Made by a program: the position numbers and the translations under genes | The notes under the pieces: generated by a model | Seen by the model: the letters and a program-made list of their open reading frames with translations, nothing else | The model's database searches: none | What the model was told of the DNA's origin: nothing | Part shown: positions 27,598 through 37,117 of the stretch, in pieces | How the letters are laid out: the number at the start of each line of letters is the position of its first letter | Numbering within the stretch: the first letter of the stretch is position 1 | Assembly (NCBI RefSeq): GCF_003049575.1 | Contig: NZ_PYWI01000027.1 | Coordinates: 1 to 55,213 of the forward strand | DNA length: 55,213 bases | Origin: Lysinibacillus parviboronicapiens | Lineage (GTDB): Bacteria > Bacillota > Bacilli > Bacillales_A > Planococcaceae | Direction: 5' to 3'

Positions 27598-30500
27598 TTA
27601 TTGCTCTTTTTTCGCATTGTCAATAATTTGCATCATTTCTTCTAAAATATCAAACGATTGATATTTTCCGCACTTTCGTTCATCAATCGTTAATTTTAAT
27701 TGCATGCCGTCCATACCAAAACCAACAGCTCGCTCAAACTTCATTGACTCTGAAACAATTTTGCTTCCATTGACTTTTGCTGTACCTTCCTCAGAAAATA
27801 AAATTGAAATAACCTTCTGCTTTTCCTTTACTGACATTACGCCTGCTCCTAAGCCCCAGACCTTCATACGAGCAATACGCAGTAAACGCTCTGTTTCAAC
27901 CGGAAGATCTCCAAAACGATCCTCTAACTCCTCCGTGATCTCTTCAAAATCCTCGATTTGATCCATTGCCTTAATACGCTTATACATTTGAATCTTTTGA
28001 TAGCCATCTGGTATATAGGCATCCGGTATATAGGCGTCAACATTTAATAAAATTTCTATTTCAGGCTTATCCTCTTTTTTCACACCTGTCTGGCGTTCAG
28101 CAATGGCCTCTTCAAGCATTTGCGAATACAAGTCAAAGCCAACAGAATCAATAAAGCCATGCTGTTGCGCGCCAAGCAAGTTTCCTGCACCACGAATCGA
28201 TAAATCGCGCATCGCAATCTTAAAGCCAGATCCTAGCTCCGTAAATTCTTTAATGGCCTGCAACCGTTGCTCAGCAACATCTGTTAGTACCTTGTCACGT
28301 TGATACATAAAGTACGCATATGCTACTCGATTCGAACGTCCAACCCGACCTCGCAATTGATAAAGCTGTGCTAAACCCATTCGATCAGCATCGTGTACTA
28401 TAAGCGTATTTACATTTGGAATATCCACACCTGTTTCAATAATGGTTGTCGTAACAAGCACATCGTAATCACCTTCTAAAAAGGCTAAAATCACAGATTC
28501 TAACTCTGTTTCGGTCATTTTCCCATGTGCATGCCCAATACGCGCCTCAGGGACAAGCATTTGGATTTCATCGACCTTACGGGCCATATCCTCCACTCGG
28601 TTATATAAATAAAACACTTGACCACCACGTGCCATTTCTCGCTCAATTGCTTCACGCACTAATGCCCCACTATGCTCCATAACATATGTTTGGACAGGGA
28701 AGCGATTTGCTGGTGGCGTCTCAATAACTGATAAATCACGTACACCAACCATGGACATATGGAGTGTTCGTGGAATTGGTGTTGCCGTTAATGTTAAAAC
28801 ATCGACATTGGTTTTTAGTTGCTTAATTTTTTCCTTATGGGTAACACCAAAGCGCTGCTCTTCATCCACAATAAGCAGACCGAGGTCTTGAAATGTTAAA
28901 TCTTTCGATAAAATCCGGTGTGTCCCAACGACAATATCCACTTGTCCTTCTTTTAGACCTTTTAACGTTGCTGTTTGCTCTTTTTTCGTACGGAATCGAG
29001 ATAGTAATCCTACATTGATGGCAAAGTCTTGGAATCGCTCTCGGATCGTCTCATAATGTTGTTGAGCAAGAATTGTTGTCGGTACAAGGAAAGCAACCTG
29101 TTTGCCATCCTGAATGGCTTTAAATGCTGCACGAATCGCAACTTCCGTTTTACCGTAACCAACATCTCCACAGACAAGGCGATCCATTGGTCGTTCACGC
29201 TCCATATCACGCTTCACTTCAATAATTGAACGCAGCTGATCTTCTGTTTCTTCATAAGGGAACGATGCTTCAAACGTACGCTGATCGTCATTATCAGGCG
29301 CAAATGCATGGCCCTTTTCCGCTTCTCGCTTGGCATACAACTTAATGAGATCATCGGCAATATCTTGAACGGCAGAGGATACCTTTGCTTTGGCCTTTTT
29401 CCACTCTGCCCCACCTAATTTATGTAGCTTTGGTTCACGGTCTTCAGATGCCACATATTTTTGGATTAAATCTATTTGCTCTACTGGTACATACAATTTA
29501 TCGTCAGCGCGGTAACGAATATGCAAGTAATCCTTATGTGTCCCATTAACCTCTAACGTTTCCACACCAATATATTTCCCTATACCGTGATGTACATGCA
29601 CGACATAATCGCCTGGTTTAATTTCTGTATAGCTTTTAATACGTTCAGCGTTCGTCATTTTTTGAGCACGTGCTTTTTTCTTTGCCTGTTGTTTAAATAA
29701 TTCATCCTCCGTTACAATCGCCAAACGCTGTAAAGGTAATTCAAAACCACTCGACAACACGCCATCTGTAATATAAATCCCAGGCTCATTTGGTTCCCCA
29801 ATTGTGGCATGGATATCATATTCATCTAGCATCTGCTGTACACGTTTAACACGATCTTTATCTCTAGCAACTATCAGTACAGTAAATTTACCCATCAGCC
29901 ATCGTTCAATTTCACTTTGTAACAACGCCATCTGGCCATGGAATTGCTGCATTGGCTTACAAGAAAAATTAGTCGCTTTATTAAATGAGATGCCCGCAAA
30001 TGTACGAGAAAATAACGATAAAAATAGTTTCTGCTGTGAAAGCATTGCTAAAATTTCCTTTAAAGAAAAGGCTGGCTTTACATCATGCACCATCTTTCCT
30101 TCTTCAATCAGCGATAAAAACCACTCTTCTTCTTCACGCTCCCAAGCATCCATAACTTCCTGGATACGACCAAGTTCATCAAATAATACCATGCCATCCC
30201 GTGCAAAATAATCACCTAAGAAAGCAGTTTTTTCATACAATAGCGAACCAAATTTGTTCACATAATCCGGTAAATTCCCTTGTTGAAGCAATTCAATATC
30301 ATATTGTATGTTTTGATAAAGCAGTTCTTTTGTTTCCTGTTTTTTTACTTTTTTCAAGCTAACCGCTAATGCTGCTCCCAAGCGACTTGCTAACGATGTT
30401 CTCTCTTCCTTTGTCAAAATTACCTCTGACGCTGGTAGAATACGAACCTTTTGCAATTTATCGATGGAACGCTGATCATCGGCAGAGAACGTACGAATGG

Positions 30501-31110
30501 AGTCTACTTCCGTATCAAATAGCTCAATACGAATAGGTGCTTCTAGATAGGGTGGATAAATATCTAAGATTCCTCCACGCAAGGCAAATTCACCTGGTGA
30601 TGTCACCATTGAATTGCGCACATACCCCATCGCTACTAGTGTTTGTAGCCATTCCTCAATCTGAATATCCTCACCAATAGCTGTCTGTAAAAAATATTGT
30701 AGCCAATGTTCCTTAGGTGGCATTATTTTACGTAAACCCGCAACAGGGATGATATAAACAGCTTTCTCACCCCTCGCTAGACAGTCCAGTGTTGCTATGC
30801 GCTCTGCACGCAATTCTGGCGATGCAACAGATAAGTCGGCAGCAATAAATTCATCTGCGGGATAGTAATGGACATGCTCCTCACCTAATAAGCCAACAAG
30901 TTCATCGACCATCTTTTGTGCCTGCAATAAATTGGGTGACACAATATAAATAGGCTTTTGTATATAGTTAAACAACGCATCGACCAGTACTGGGCGTGCG
31001 CTCCCTGTTAATCCTGTTATAAGCTGCGACGCAGTAAGACCACTCTGAATTTCCTGTATAAATGATGTGATGTGTTTGTCCTGCGACACAAGCTTTCGTA
31101 AAACTTCCAC
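27598..31110 (-). CDS. mfd: Transcription-repair coupling factor
   Basis: ATP-driven translocase that removes RNA polymerase stalled at lesions and recruits UvrA. The 1170-residue product has an N-terminal UvrB-like region, a CarD-type RNA-polymerase-interaction domain (about 495-560: KPGDYVVHVHHGIGKYIG), a RecG-like helicase core with Walker A GDVGYGKTE (about 640-650) and VDEEQRFG (about 745-752), and a C-terminal TRCF domain. I choose GTG 31110 because AAAGGAG lies nine bases upstream; the TTG at 31116 is only three bases from it. In B. subtilis Mfd also affects recombination and carbon catabolite control. Confidence 0.97.
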   Translation of the reverse strand: MEVLRKLVSQDKHITSFIQEIQSGLTASQLITGLTGSARPVLVDALFNYIQKPIYIVSPNLLQAQKMVDELVGLLGEEHVHYYPADEFIAADLSVASPELRAERIATLDCLARGEKAVYIIPVAGLRKIMPPKEHWLQYFLQTAIGEDIQIEEWLQTLVAMGYVRNSMVTSPGEFALRGGILDIYPPYLEAPIRIELFDTEVDSIRTFSADDQRSIDKLQKVRILPASEVILTKEERTSLASRLGAALAVSLKKVKKQETKELLYQNIQYDIELLQQGNLPDYVNKFGSLLYEKTAFLGDYFARDGMVLFDELGRIQEVMDAWEREEEEWFLSLIEEGKMVHDVKPAFSLKEILAMLSQQKLFLSLFSRTFAGISFNKATNFSCKPMQQFHGQMALLQSEIERWLMGKFTVLIVARDKDRVKRVQQMLDEYDIHATIGEPNEPGIYITDGVLSSGFELPLQRLAIVTEDELFKQQAKKKARAQKMTNAERIKSYTEIKPGDYVVHVHHGIGKYIGVETLEVNGTHKDYLHIRYRADDKLYVPVEQIDLIQKYVASEDREPKLHKLGGAEWKKAKAKVSSAVQDIADDLIKLYAKREAEKGHAFAPDNDDQRTFEASFPYEETEDQLRSIIEVKRDMERERPMDRLVCGDVGYGKTEVAIRAAFKAIQDGKQVAFLVPTTILAQQHYETIRERFQDFAINVGLLSRFRTKKEQTATLKGLKEGQVDIVVGTHRILSKDLTFQDLGLLIVDEEQRFGVTHKEKIKQLKTNVDVLTLTATPIPRTLHMSMVGVRDLSVIETPPANRFPVQTYVMEHSGALVREAIEREMARGGQVFYLYNRVEDMARKVDEIQMLVPEARIGHAHGKMTETELESVILAFLEGDYDVLVTTTIIETGVDIPNVNTLIVHDADRMGLAQLYQLRGRVGRSNRVAYAYFMYQRDKVLTDVAEQRLQAIKEFTELGSGFKIAMRDLSIRGAGNLLGAQQHGFIDSVGFDLYSQMLEEAIAERQTGVKKEDKPEIEILLNVDAYIPDAYIPDGYQKIQMYKRIKAMDQIEDFEEITEELEDRFGDLPVETERLLRIARMKVWGLGAGVMSVKEKQKVISILFSEEGTAKVNGSKIVSESMKFERAVGFGMDGMQLKLTIDERKCGKYQSFDILEEMMQIIDNAKKEQ

Positions 31111-31378
31111 AGTCAAAAGCTCCTTTCAGCGCAAAAATTCTATTTATCCATATTCGCCTATACTATCAATCTACTATAATTATATGCATTATTATTGTCT
31201 AATTATCAATCACATCTCGGCGCAAATATATCAATCATGTGCCTTTTACAATAAATCTGCCAATGTACTTCACTGTCTATTTACGATTGTTTTAAAAAAA
31301 CGACGCGTCTAGATTATGCACGATAAATGGCACAATAATTTAACACAAACTGTACTAAACTTTATAAAACTAAAACGG
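31111..31378 (-). other. Intergenic region between fin terminator and mfd
   Basis: No gene. A possible mfd promoter is TTGATA (31204-31209), a long 19-base spacer and TATAAT (31179-31184) on the minus strand. ATCTCGGCGCAAAT nearby resembles ATCTCGGCACAATT at 12147-12160 and could be a repeat remnant. Nothing else stands out. Confidence 0.45.
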
Positions 31379-31414
31379 AAAAAGCTTTGGACGCACACAA
31401 TGTGCGCCAAAGCA
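31379..31414 (-). terminator. Rho-independent terminator of fin
   Basis: Minus-strand stem GCTTTGGCGCACA / TGTGCGTCCAAAGC with one bulge and a three-base loop, then TTTTTCC, directly after the fin stop. Confidence 0.92.
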
Positions 31415-31423
31415 TCCTTCCTA

Positions 31424-31651
31424 TTATTGTATCCATTTATTGAGTGCATGATAATCTGGATATTGTTTAAGCGAGTCCTCACATTGCTCACAAATGCAGT
31501 GCACAGTCGTTTGTCCATGCTGATCTTTTTCAACATAATCATCCGCTTCACCCATCTCGAAAATATGCAACTTCCGAATTGTATCATCTGCATCAAACGG
31601 TAGTGTCCCTATTTCTACTTCACAATGCCGACATCGATAACGAACTGACAT
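31424..31651 (-). CDS. fin: Anti-sigma-F factor Fin
   Basis: Small zinc protein that in B. subtilis antagonises sigma-F and helps the forespore switch to sigma-G. The 75-residue product has Cys7-x-x-Cys10 (YRCRHC) and Cys54-x-x-Cys57 (CEQC) as probable zinc ligands and ends HALNKWIQ, like the B. subtilis protein ending in FIQ. ATG 31651 gives the family N terminus; TTG 31657, five bases after GGGAGG, would add two residues and cannot be excluded. A sigma-F-like promoter lies 39-69 bases upstream, matching the known feedback logic. It is flanked by pth and mfd as in B. subtilis. Confidence 0.92.
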   Translation of the reverse strand: MSVRYRCRHCEVEIGTLPFDADDTIRKLHIFEMGEADDYVEKDQHGQTTVHCICEQCEDSLKQYPDYHALNKWIQ

Positions 31652-31689
31652 CTCCAAATCATCCTCCCTTTAAGCAACTTACTACTTAA

Positions 31690-31720
31690 AGTATAGACAT
31701 TCCCGAAAAGGATTATGCAC
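31690..31720 (-). promoter_or_regulatory. Sigma-F-like promoter of fin
   Basis: On the minus strand TGCATA (31715-31720) and GTCTATACTT (31690-31699), with 15 bases between GCATA and the -10 element. It matches six of eight defined -10 positions of the sigma-F pattern. Sigma-G might also use it. Confidence 0.6.
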
Positions 31721-31832
31721 TATTCAATGACGCTATTGAGTTCAAACGTTCAAAACTGCATTGTATGTTCGCCGAGAAAACATTTGCGACATTTGCAAGA
31801 AAGCTTAAATAAAGTTTGATTTAAAAGCACGA

Positions 31833-32393
31833 CTAGCTGTTAAAATGATTCATCACATCAAGGAATGGTTTTGAAAGCGCTGCTTCTACGGCATTTACAC
31901 TCTTGTCAATCGCATCCTCAATAACACCCTGATCTTCTTTAACAAATTTTGACAGCACATAATCCGCTACCTTCATGCCCGCCGGAGGACGATTAACACC
32001 AATACGTATACGATTAAACTCTTGTGTTCCTAAATGCTGTATTAATGATTTAATACCATTATGCCCTCCTGCACTACCTTTTTGACGTAAACGAAGCTTT
32101 CCTGTCTCTAAATCTAAATCATCGTAAATAACAATTAAATCTTCTACATCAATATCAAAATAATCCATGAGTGGGCCAACACATTCACCCGATAAATTCA
32201 TATATGTTAAAGGCTTAACAAGTAGAACCTTTCCTTCAGGACGATGTATAGTTGCATACATACCATTAAATTTTGAATTTGTTAAAGGTGCATCCCACTT
32301 TTTCGCTAATGCATCAATAACATCAAAGCCAATATTATGGCGTGTATGCTCATAAGGTTTACCTGGATTCCCTAAACCAACGATAATTTTCAT
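31833..32393 (-). CDS. pth: Peptidyl-tRNA hydrolase
   Basis: Frees tRNA from peptidyl-tRNA dropped by ribosomes (SpoVC in B. subtilis). The 186-residue product begins [11 protein letters not shown] with the catalytic His19 in TRHNIGF, Asn9 in GLGNPG and the conserved YDDLDL aspartate (about 92). [14 protein letters not shown] is the second signature. Start ATG 32393 has GAGAGG five bases upstream; a longer in-frame start has no such support. It lies downstream of ctc but a terminator separates them, and no strong promoter was recognised in the gap. About 175 bases with the fin promoter separate it from fin. Confidence 0.97.
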   Translation of the reverse strand: MKIIVGLGNPGKPYEHTRHNIGFDVIDALAKKWDAPLTNSKFNGMYATIHRPEGKVLLVKPLTYMNLSGECVGPLMDYFDIDVEDLIVIYDDLDLETGKLRLRQKGSAGGHNGIKSLIQHLGTQEFNRIRIGVNRPPAGMKVADYVLSKFVKEDQGVIEDAIDKSVNAVEAALSKPFLDVMNHFNS

Positions 32394-32582
32394 AAGTACC
32401 TCTCTTCTCAATCTAATAGTCATTATTTTACCATATCGAGCTCTAAGAAAACATTTCGATACATTTCTTCATGAAGAAATGTATGATAACCTACTAGTAA
32501 TAATTTTAAAAATTCCAGTTAATCCCTAAATTTATTTTACGTCTAACTACTGAGAAATTCAAAAATTTTACTTTTTTACAAC

Positions 32583-32629
32583 AAAAAATGCTATCAAGAC
32601 AGTCACTGACGACCATCTTGATAGCATTT
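32583..32629 (-). terminator. Rho-independent terminator of ctc
   Basis: Minus-strand stem AAATGCTATCAAGA / TCTTGATAGCATTTT with a loop of about 17 bases, followed by TTTTTG, about 25 bases after the ctc stop. Confidence 0.92.
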
Positions 32630-32654
32630 CCCTAAGACATACTTTTAGTCTTAT

Positions 32655-33242
32655 TTATTCTTCGTTCTTTTCTACTTCTTCTTCCCCTATAGAGGCAACT
32701 GGTGCCATAATAGTCACCAATGTATAATCATCTTCACTAATAATATCAAAATCTACTTGCTCGCGAATATCCGCTACCATAATAGAATCTCCAATGGCAA
32801 GTTTAGTAATATTAATTTCAATTGTTTCCGGGATTTCCGTCGGTTTCACTTTTATTTTAATTTCCAAGTTTGGTTGCATTAATATGCCACCTTCACTTAC
32901 ACCAACAGACTCACCAACAAGCGATACGGCTGCATCAACTTCTAATTCCTCAGACATATTAATAGCTAAAAAATCAATGTGATTCACTTCATCCTTTAAA
33001 CTACATTGTTGTACTTCAGATACGACAACATTTACTCTTGTCCCATCTAACTCCATTGGAAATACACCGTTACGTCCATTTTTTTGAACGAACTTTTTAA
33101 ATTCTTTCGCAGAAATAGAAATTGGGGTTGAATCTAATTTGTAGCCATAAATTACCGCTGGAATAGCTCCCCCTTTTCTAAGTTGGGTTAATGTCGAACG
33201 ATGCCCAGCTTCGCGTTTTCTTACACTTAAGACTGTACTCAT
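32655..33242 (-). CDS. ctc: 50S ribosomal protein L25/general stress protein Ctc
   Basis: Binds 5S rRNA in the large subunit; in B. subtilis it is a sigma-B-induced stress protein. The 195-residue product has the L25-like N-terminal domain (about 1-92: RKREAGHRSTLTQLRKGGAIPAVIYG) and the TL5-type C-terminal beta domain (about 95-185), ending in an acidic tail. I place the start at ATG 33242 with GGGGAAGG seven bases upstream; the longer GGAAGGGGAAGG region is non-coding. A sigma-B-like promoter lies 142 bases upstream. Confidence 0.95.
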   Translation of the reverse strand: MSTVLSVRKREAGHRSTLTQLRKGGAIPAVIYGYKLDSTPISISAKEFKKFVQKNGRNGVFPMELDGTRVNVVVSEVQQCSLKDEVNHIDFLAINMSEELEVDAAVSLVGESVGVSEGGILMQPNLEIKIKVKPTEIPETIEINITKLAIGDSIMVADIREQVDFDIISEDDYTLVTIMAPVASIGEEEVEKNEE

Positions 33243-33383
33243 ATCTATACCTTCCCCTTCCAAGAAAAATTACGCCTATGCAAAAATGCACCTGTCAAAA
33301 CAGTACTATCTGCAAAGGGCTCTAACAATATTTACATCAATTACTAAATCTTAATGCAAATATAATTAGTAATAATTACTAGT

Positions 33384-33409
33384 ATACCCTTTCATAGAAG
33401 TTTTCACAC
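33384..33409 (-). promoter_or_regulatory. Sigma-B-like promoter of ctc
   Basis: On the minus strand GTGTGA (33404-33409), 14-base spacer, GGGTAT (33384-33389). The -10 is consensus for sigma-B; the -35 matches four of six bases of GTTTAA. The rest of the 339-base gap 33243-33581 holds only the prs terminator (33423-33461) and AT-rich sequence. Confidence 0.55.
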
Positions 33410-33422
33410 TTAACAGCCACAC

Positions 33423-33461
33423 AAAAAGGACAAATCTACTAAAAAACGTAGATTTGTCCTT
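33423..33461 (-). terminator. Rho-independent terminator of prs
   Basis: Minus-strand stem AAGGACAAATCTAC / GTAGATTTGTCCTT with a T-rich loop and TTTTTG after it. It lies about 120 bases after the prs stop, leaving a long 3' untranslated region. Confidence 0.88.
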
Positions 33462-33581
33462 AATTTGTCACACATTATGCTAAGTTCTTCGATTGTTTAG
33501 CCATTGAATAAGCTATTAACGTATAGAAACAGTTATAGCATGCATGTACAATTTAATAAGAATAATTAGATATGATTAATA

Positions 33582-34541
33582 TTAATCAAATAAAGTACTC
33601 ACTGATTTATTTTCGTAAACACGAGAAATTGCATCTGCCATTAATTTAGCTACTGAAAGCTCTGTAATTTTCGGAGATTTTTTCTCATCAGAAAGCTGAA
33701 TTGTATTCGTTACAACGAGTTCCTTAATTGCTGAGTTTTCGATACGTTCGATTGCTGGACCTGATAGTACAGGGTGTGAGCAGCAAGCATAAACTTCTTT
33801 TGCACCAGCAGCACGCAATGCATCTGCACCGATAGTAATTGTTCCTGCAGTATCGATAATATCATCAATCAAGATTGCCACTTTACCGTCAACATTACCT
33901 ACGATGTTCATCACTTCTGCAACATTTGGTTTAGGACGGCGCTTATCAATAATAGCAATTGGTGCTTTTAAGCGTTCTGCCATTTTACGAGCACGAGTTA
34001 CACCGCCATGGTCAGGAGAAACAATAACAATTTCTTCTGTAGGGATACCTTTAGATTTGAAGTAATCAGAAAGTAAAGGTACTGCCATTAAGTGGTCGAT
34101 TAAAATATCGAAGAACCCTTGGATTTGTGGTGCATGTAAATCTAATACGATGACACGCGTTGCACCAGCCGTTTCAAGTAAGTTTGCCACTAATTTAGCT
34201 GTAATTGGCTCACGTGCTTTTGCTTTACGGTCTTGACGAGCATAACCATAGTAAGGCATTACAACGTTAACTGTACGAGCAGATGCACGTTTAACCGCAT
34301 CTACCATTATTAAAAGCTCCATTAAATGTTCGTTTACAGGTGCAGAAGTTGACTGCACGATAAACACGTCACAACCACGAATACTTTCTTCAATACTAAT
34401 TTGAATCTCTCCATCGCTGAAGTGTTTCACAGAAGATTTACCTAATTCAACACCCATTTCTTGCGCAATTTCTTGAGCAAGCGGATTGTTAGAGTTAAGT
34501 GAGAATATTTTTAATTGTGAGTTTGCATATTGATACGGCAT
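33582..34541 (-). CDS. prs: Ribose-phosphate pyrophosphokinase (PRPP synthetase)
   Basis: Makes PRPP, the precursor of purines, pyrimidines, histidine, tryptophan and NAD, from ribose 5-phosphate and ATP. The 319-residue product shows the flexible-loop region [17 protein letters not shown] (about 97-113) and the PRPP-binding [15 protein letters not shown] (about 219-233). Start is ATG 34541 with AGGAGG seven bases upstream, 24 bases after glmU, so glmU and prs form one transcript, as in B. subtilis. It supplies PRPP for the salvage enzyme Hpt and for PurR-regulated synthesis in this same block. Confidence 0.98.
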   Translation of the reverse strand: MPYQYANSQLKIFSLNSNNPLAQEIAQEMGVELGKSSVKHFSDGEIQISIEESIRGCDVFIVQSTSAPVNEHLMELLIMVDAVKRASARTVNVVMPYYGYARQDRKAKAREPITAKLVANLLETAGATRVIVLDLHAPQIQGFFDILIDHLMAVPLLSDYFKSKGIPTEEIVIVSPDHGGVTRARKMAERLKAPIAIIDKRRPKPNVAEVMNIVGNVDGKVAILIDDIIDTAGTITIGADALRAAGAKEVYACCSHPVLSGPAIERIENSAIKELVVTNTIQLSDEKKSPKITELSVAKLMADAISRVYENKSVSTLFD

Positions 34542-34565
34542 GATGGCCTCCTGTTTAGTTGATAA

Positions 34566-35936
34566 TTATTTTGAATTTAATTTGCTTACATAATTCGGTT
34601 TGTTTTCTTGTCTTGCACGGGCGATTGCCAATGCATCTTCAGGAACTTCTTTTGTAATTGTAGATCCCGCTGCAATAAATGAACCTTTACCAATCTTTAC
34701 TGGTGCAACTAGATTAGTATTACATCCTACAAATACATCATCTTCAATAATTGTTTGGAACTTATTTTTCCCATCATAATTCACTGTAATGGAACCACAG
34801 CCAATATTGACGTTACTTCCTATTTCAGCATCACCAATATAGCTTAAATGCGATACTTTCGTGTCATTCCCTAGCTTACTTTTCTTCACTTCTACAAAGT
34901 TGCCTATTTTTACATGGCTACCTATATCAGAAAGTGGGCGGATGTTGGCAAACGGCCCAATAGCTGTATCTTCCGCTATAGCGCTTTCACGCACAACAGA
35001 TGAATGCACAGAAGTTCGATCACCGACACGGCTATCTATGATTTGCGTGTTCGGTCCAATGATACAATCTTCACCAATTACAGTTGCGCCTTCTATCATA
35101 CAGCCCGGTTGAATTACCGTATCACAACCAATAACTGCATCTGAGCTAATGTACGTAGCCTCAGGGTTAGTAATTGTTACACCGTTGCGCATATGGCGTT
35201 CATTAATACGTGCGCGCATTAATGTCTCTGCTTGTGACAAAGCAACACGATCATTAACACCTAGTGTTTCCTCAAAATCTTCTGTTACAAATGCTTCGAC
35301 GATGTTACCTTGTTTTTGTAAAAGTTCGATCACGTCAGGTAAGTAGTACTCACCTTGTACGTTATCGTTTTTTACAAGTTTTAAAGTCTCAAATAACATT
35401 TTGTTATCGAAGCAATAAGTGCCCGTATTAATTTCCTTCACAAGTTGTTGCTCTGTAGTAGCATCCTTTTGCTCCACAATTTGCTCCACTTGTCCATTGT
35501 CGCCACGTAAAATACGACCATAGCCTGTAGGATTTTCTGCAACAGCTGTTAAAATTGTCGCCTTGGCATTTTTAGCTTGGTGATGTTCGAACAAAGCCTT
35601 CATTGTTTCAGGACGAATAAGAGGTGTATCACCGCATACAACTAATGTTGTACCTTCTTCATTACCTAGAATAGCCTCTGCCTGTTGAACAGCATGTGCC
35701 GTGCCTAACTGTTCTGCTTGTAAAACATACTCACTTTTGTCACCAAGTTGTTGTTGCACTTTTTCTGCACCATGTCCAACAACCGTTACGATGCGATTAA
35801 CACCTACGGTTTGAATGTGATCCACTACATGTTGTACCATGGGTTTCCCACAAACTGGATGTAGTACTTTATATAATTTGGACTTCATACGTGTACCTTG
35901 ACCTGCAGCCAAAATGACAGCAAAAATGTTGCTCAT
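34566..35936 (-). CDS. glmU: Bifunctional UDP-GlcNAc pyrophosphorylase/glucosamine-1-phosphate acetyltransferase
   Basis: Makes UDP-GlcNAc for peptidoglycan in two steps. The 456-residue product has the N-terminal nucleotidyltransferase domain ([19 protein letters not shown], about 9-27, and GDTPLI) and a C-terminal left-handed beta-helix of hexapeptide repeats (about 250-440), ending with [13 protein letters not shown] start at ATG 35936 with GGAGG eight bases upstream, which gives exactly the B. subtilis length. Eight further upstream codons are in frame without such a site. A sigma-A promoter at 35972-36000 drives glmU-prs. Confidence 0.98.
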   Translation of the reverse strand: MSNIFAVILAAGQGTRMKSKLYKVLHPVCGKPMVQHVVDHIQTVGVNRIVTVVGHGAEKVQQQLGDKSEYVLQAEQLGTAHAVQQAEAILGNEEGTTLVVCGDTPLIRPETMKALFEHHQAKNAKATILTAVAENPTGYGRILRGDNGQVEQIVEQKDATTEQQLVKEINTGTYCFDNKMLFETLKLVKNDNVQGEYYLPDVIELLQKQGNIVEAFVTEDFEETLGVNDRVALSQAETLMRARINERHMRNGVTITNPEATYISSDAVIGCDTVIQPGCMIEGATVIGEDCIIGPNTQIIDSRVGDRTSVHSSVVRESAIAEDTAIGPFANIRPLSDIGSHVKIGNFVEVKKSKLGNDTKVSHLSYIGDAEIGSNVNIGCGSITVNYDGKNKFQTIIEDDVFVGCNTNLVAPVKIGKGSFIAAGSTITKEVPEDALAIARARQENKPNYVSKLNSK

Positions 35937-35971
35937 CTGTAAGTCCTCCAATACGCTCATTTTCTCTTATG

Positions 35972-36000
35972 ACTATATAGCAAAATTCAACTCATTTCAA
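35972..36000 (-). promoter_or_regulatory. Sigma-A promoter of glmU-prs
   Basis: On the minus strand TTGAAA (35995-36000), 17-base spacer, TATAGT (35972-35977), ending 36 bases upstream of glmU. Confidence 0.72.
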
Positions 36001-36104
36001 GGCATGTTGACTTGACAAATCGATGAATTCCTAATTCAATCACGCCTTATGCTCGAATGTTATTATGTATGCCCTAAATTTGCACTTTTTCGTTTTTTTC
36101 GCAA

Positions 36105-36142
36105 AATAAAAAGAACTCCTCATTCTGAAGAATTCTTTTTAT
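36105..36142 (-). terminator. Rho-independent terminator of spoVG
   Basis: Minus-strand stem AAAAAGAATTC / GAGTTCTTTTT with one G-U pair and an 11-base loop, followed by ATTTT. Confidence 0.82.
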
Positions 36143-36207
36143 TAGCTTTCACCAAAAATATGATAAATTGTCAAAAGCTCTTTAAGTGTACATTAAATAT
36201 CATTTTA

Positions 36208-36501
36208 CTAGACGCCAATTCCTTCTAATTCTTCTGTCTCTTCAGCTTCGTTAGAATTGTGATACGCATGTAAAATAATCTCTTGAATTTTATTGCGTGT
36301 AGTAGAATTGATAGGATGTGCAATATCCCTAAATTCTCCATCGGGTGTACGTTTACTAGGCATAGCGACGAACAAGCCTGTATTGCCATCAATTACACGA
36401 ATATCATGTACCACGAACTCATTGTCGAGTGTAATGGAAGCAATCGCACGCATGCGGCCATCCGTTTGTACACGACGTAATCTTACATCAGTAACTTCCA
36501 T
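36208..36501 (-). CDS. spoVG: Septation regulator SpoVG
   Basis: Small nucleic-acid-binding protein affecting septation and sporulation; homologues bind DNA and RNA. The 97-residue product carries the full family core: [11 protein letters not shown] at the N terminus, [18 protein letters not shown] strands (here [16 protein letters not shown]), [22 protein letters not shown] and an acidic tail. Start ATG 36501 has GAGAGGTGG upstream. It has a near-perfect sigma-H promoter 43-71 bases upstream and its own terminator, as a one-gene unit between ridA and glmU. In B. subtilis AbrB represses this gene. Confidence 0.98.
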   Translation of the reverse strand: MEVTDVRLRRVQTDGRMRAIASITLDNEFVVHDIRVIDGNTGLFVAMPSKRTPDGEFRDIAHPINSTTRNKIQEIILHAYHNSNEAEETEELEGIGV

Positions 36502-36543
36502 TTTCTCACCACCTCTCTTCTTAGATGCCTAAATGAAAATATT

Positions 36544-36572
36544 ATATTCTGCATTACCGAATATTTTCCTTT
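36544..36572 (-). promoter_or_regulatory. Sigma-H promoter of spoVG
   Basis: On the minus strand AAAGGAAAA (36564-36572), 11-base spacer, GCAGAATAT (36544-36552). Every defined position of the sigma-H pattern RNAGGAWWW-N11-12-RNNGAATWW is met. The AT-rich DNA just upstream is where AbrB binds in B. subtilis. Confidence 0.9.
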
Positions 36573-36688
36573 TCATAGTCTACCAAATTTTCTAAAAAAT
36601 TTGAATACTTCATTTATAATTTGCTATAATATTTTCTCTAATTTACGGAAAGTTTGACAATTGTTTGTCAACTATCCTTCTCGTTACT

Positions 36689-36732
36689 AAAAAAACCCTT
36701 TGAAAGAACTTGCATTCTTTCAAAGAGTTTTC
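36689..36732 (-). terminator. Rho-independent terminator of ridA
   Basis: Minus-strand stem AAAACTCTTTGAAAGAA / TTCTTTCAAAGGGTTTT with a six-base loop and further T after it. Confidence 0.93.
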
Positions 36733-36739
36733 ATTATTT

Positions 36740-37114
36740 TTACTTTACAATGGCAATAACTTCAATTTCTACTTTTACGTCCTTTGGTAAACGTGCTACT
36801 TCTACAGCTGAGCGAGCTGGCTTATGTTCTCCAAAATGACTAGCATATACTTCGTTCATCGCAACAAAATCATTCATATCTTTCATAAAGACTGTTGTTT
36901 TTACTACATTGTCTAGTGATGATCCTGCAGCTTCTAATACCGCCTTTAGATTAGCAAACACTTGGTGTGTTTGCGCGACAATATCTCCGTCCACTAATTC
37001 ACCTGTTGCCGTTAGCGGAATTTGACCTGAACTATAAAACATGCCATTCACGATAATTCCTTGCGCGTATGGTCCGATTGCTGCTGGTGCATTCGTTGTT
37101 GCTACTACATTCAT
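36740..37114 (-). CDS. ridA: Enamine/imine deaminase RidA (YabJ)
   Basis: Hydrolyses reactive enamine and imine intermediates from PLP enzymes such as threonine dehydratase. The 124-residue protein has the YjgF/RidA pattern: [11 protein letters not shown] (10-20), YSSGQIPL (27-34), Asn69 in the VVKTTVF region, and the key Arg101 in [13 protein letters not shown]. Start is ATG 37114 with AGGGAGA upstream, three bases after purR. In B. subtilis YabJ is linked to purine regulation and shares an operon with purR, as here. Confidence 0.97.
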   Translation of the reverse strand: MNVVATTNAPAAIGPYAQGIIVNGMFYSSGQIPLTATGELVDGDIVAQTHQVFANLKAVLEAAGSSLDNVVKTTVFMKDMNDFVAMNEVYASHFGEHKPARSAVEVARLPKDVKVEIEVIAIVK

Positions 37115-37117
37115 TTG

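Noticed and set aside
31179..31209. Strong mfd promoter
   Set aside because: TTGATA and TATAAT are 19 bases apart; kept only as a weak possibility within the intergenic entry.
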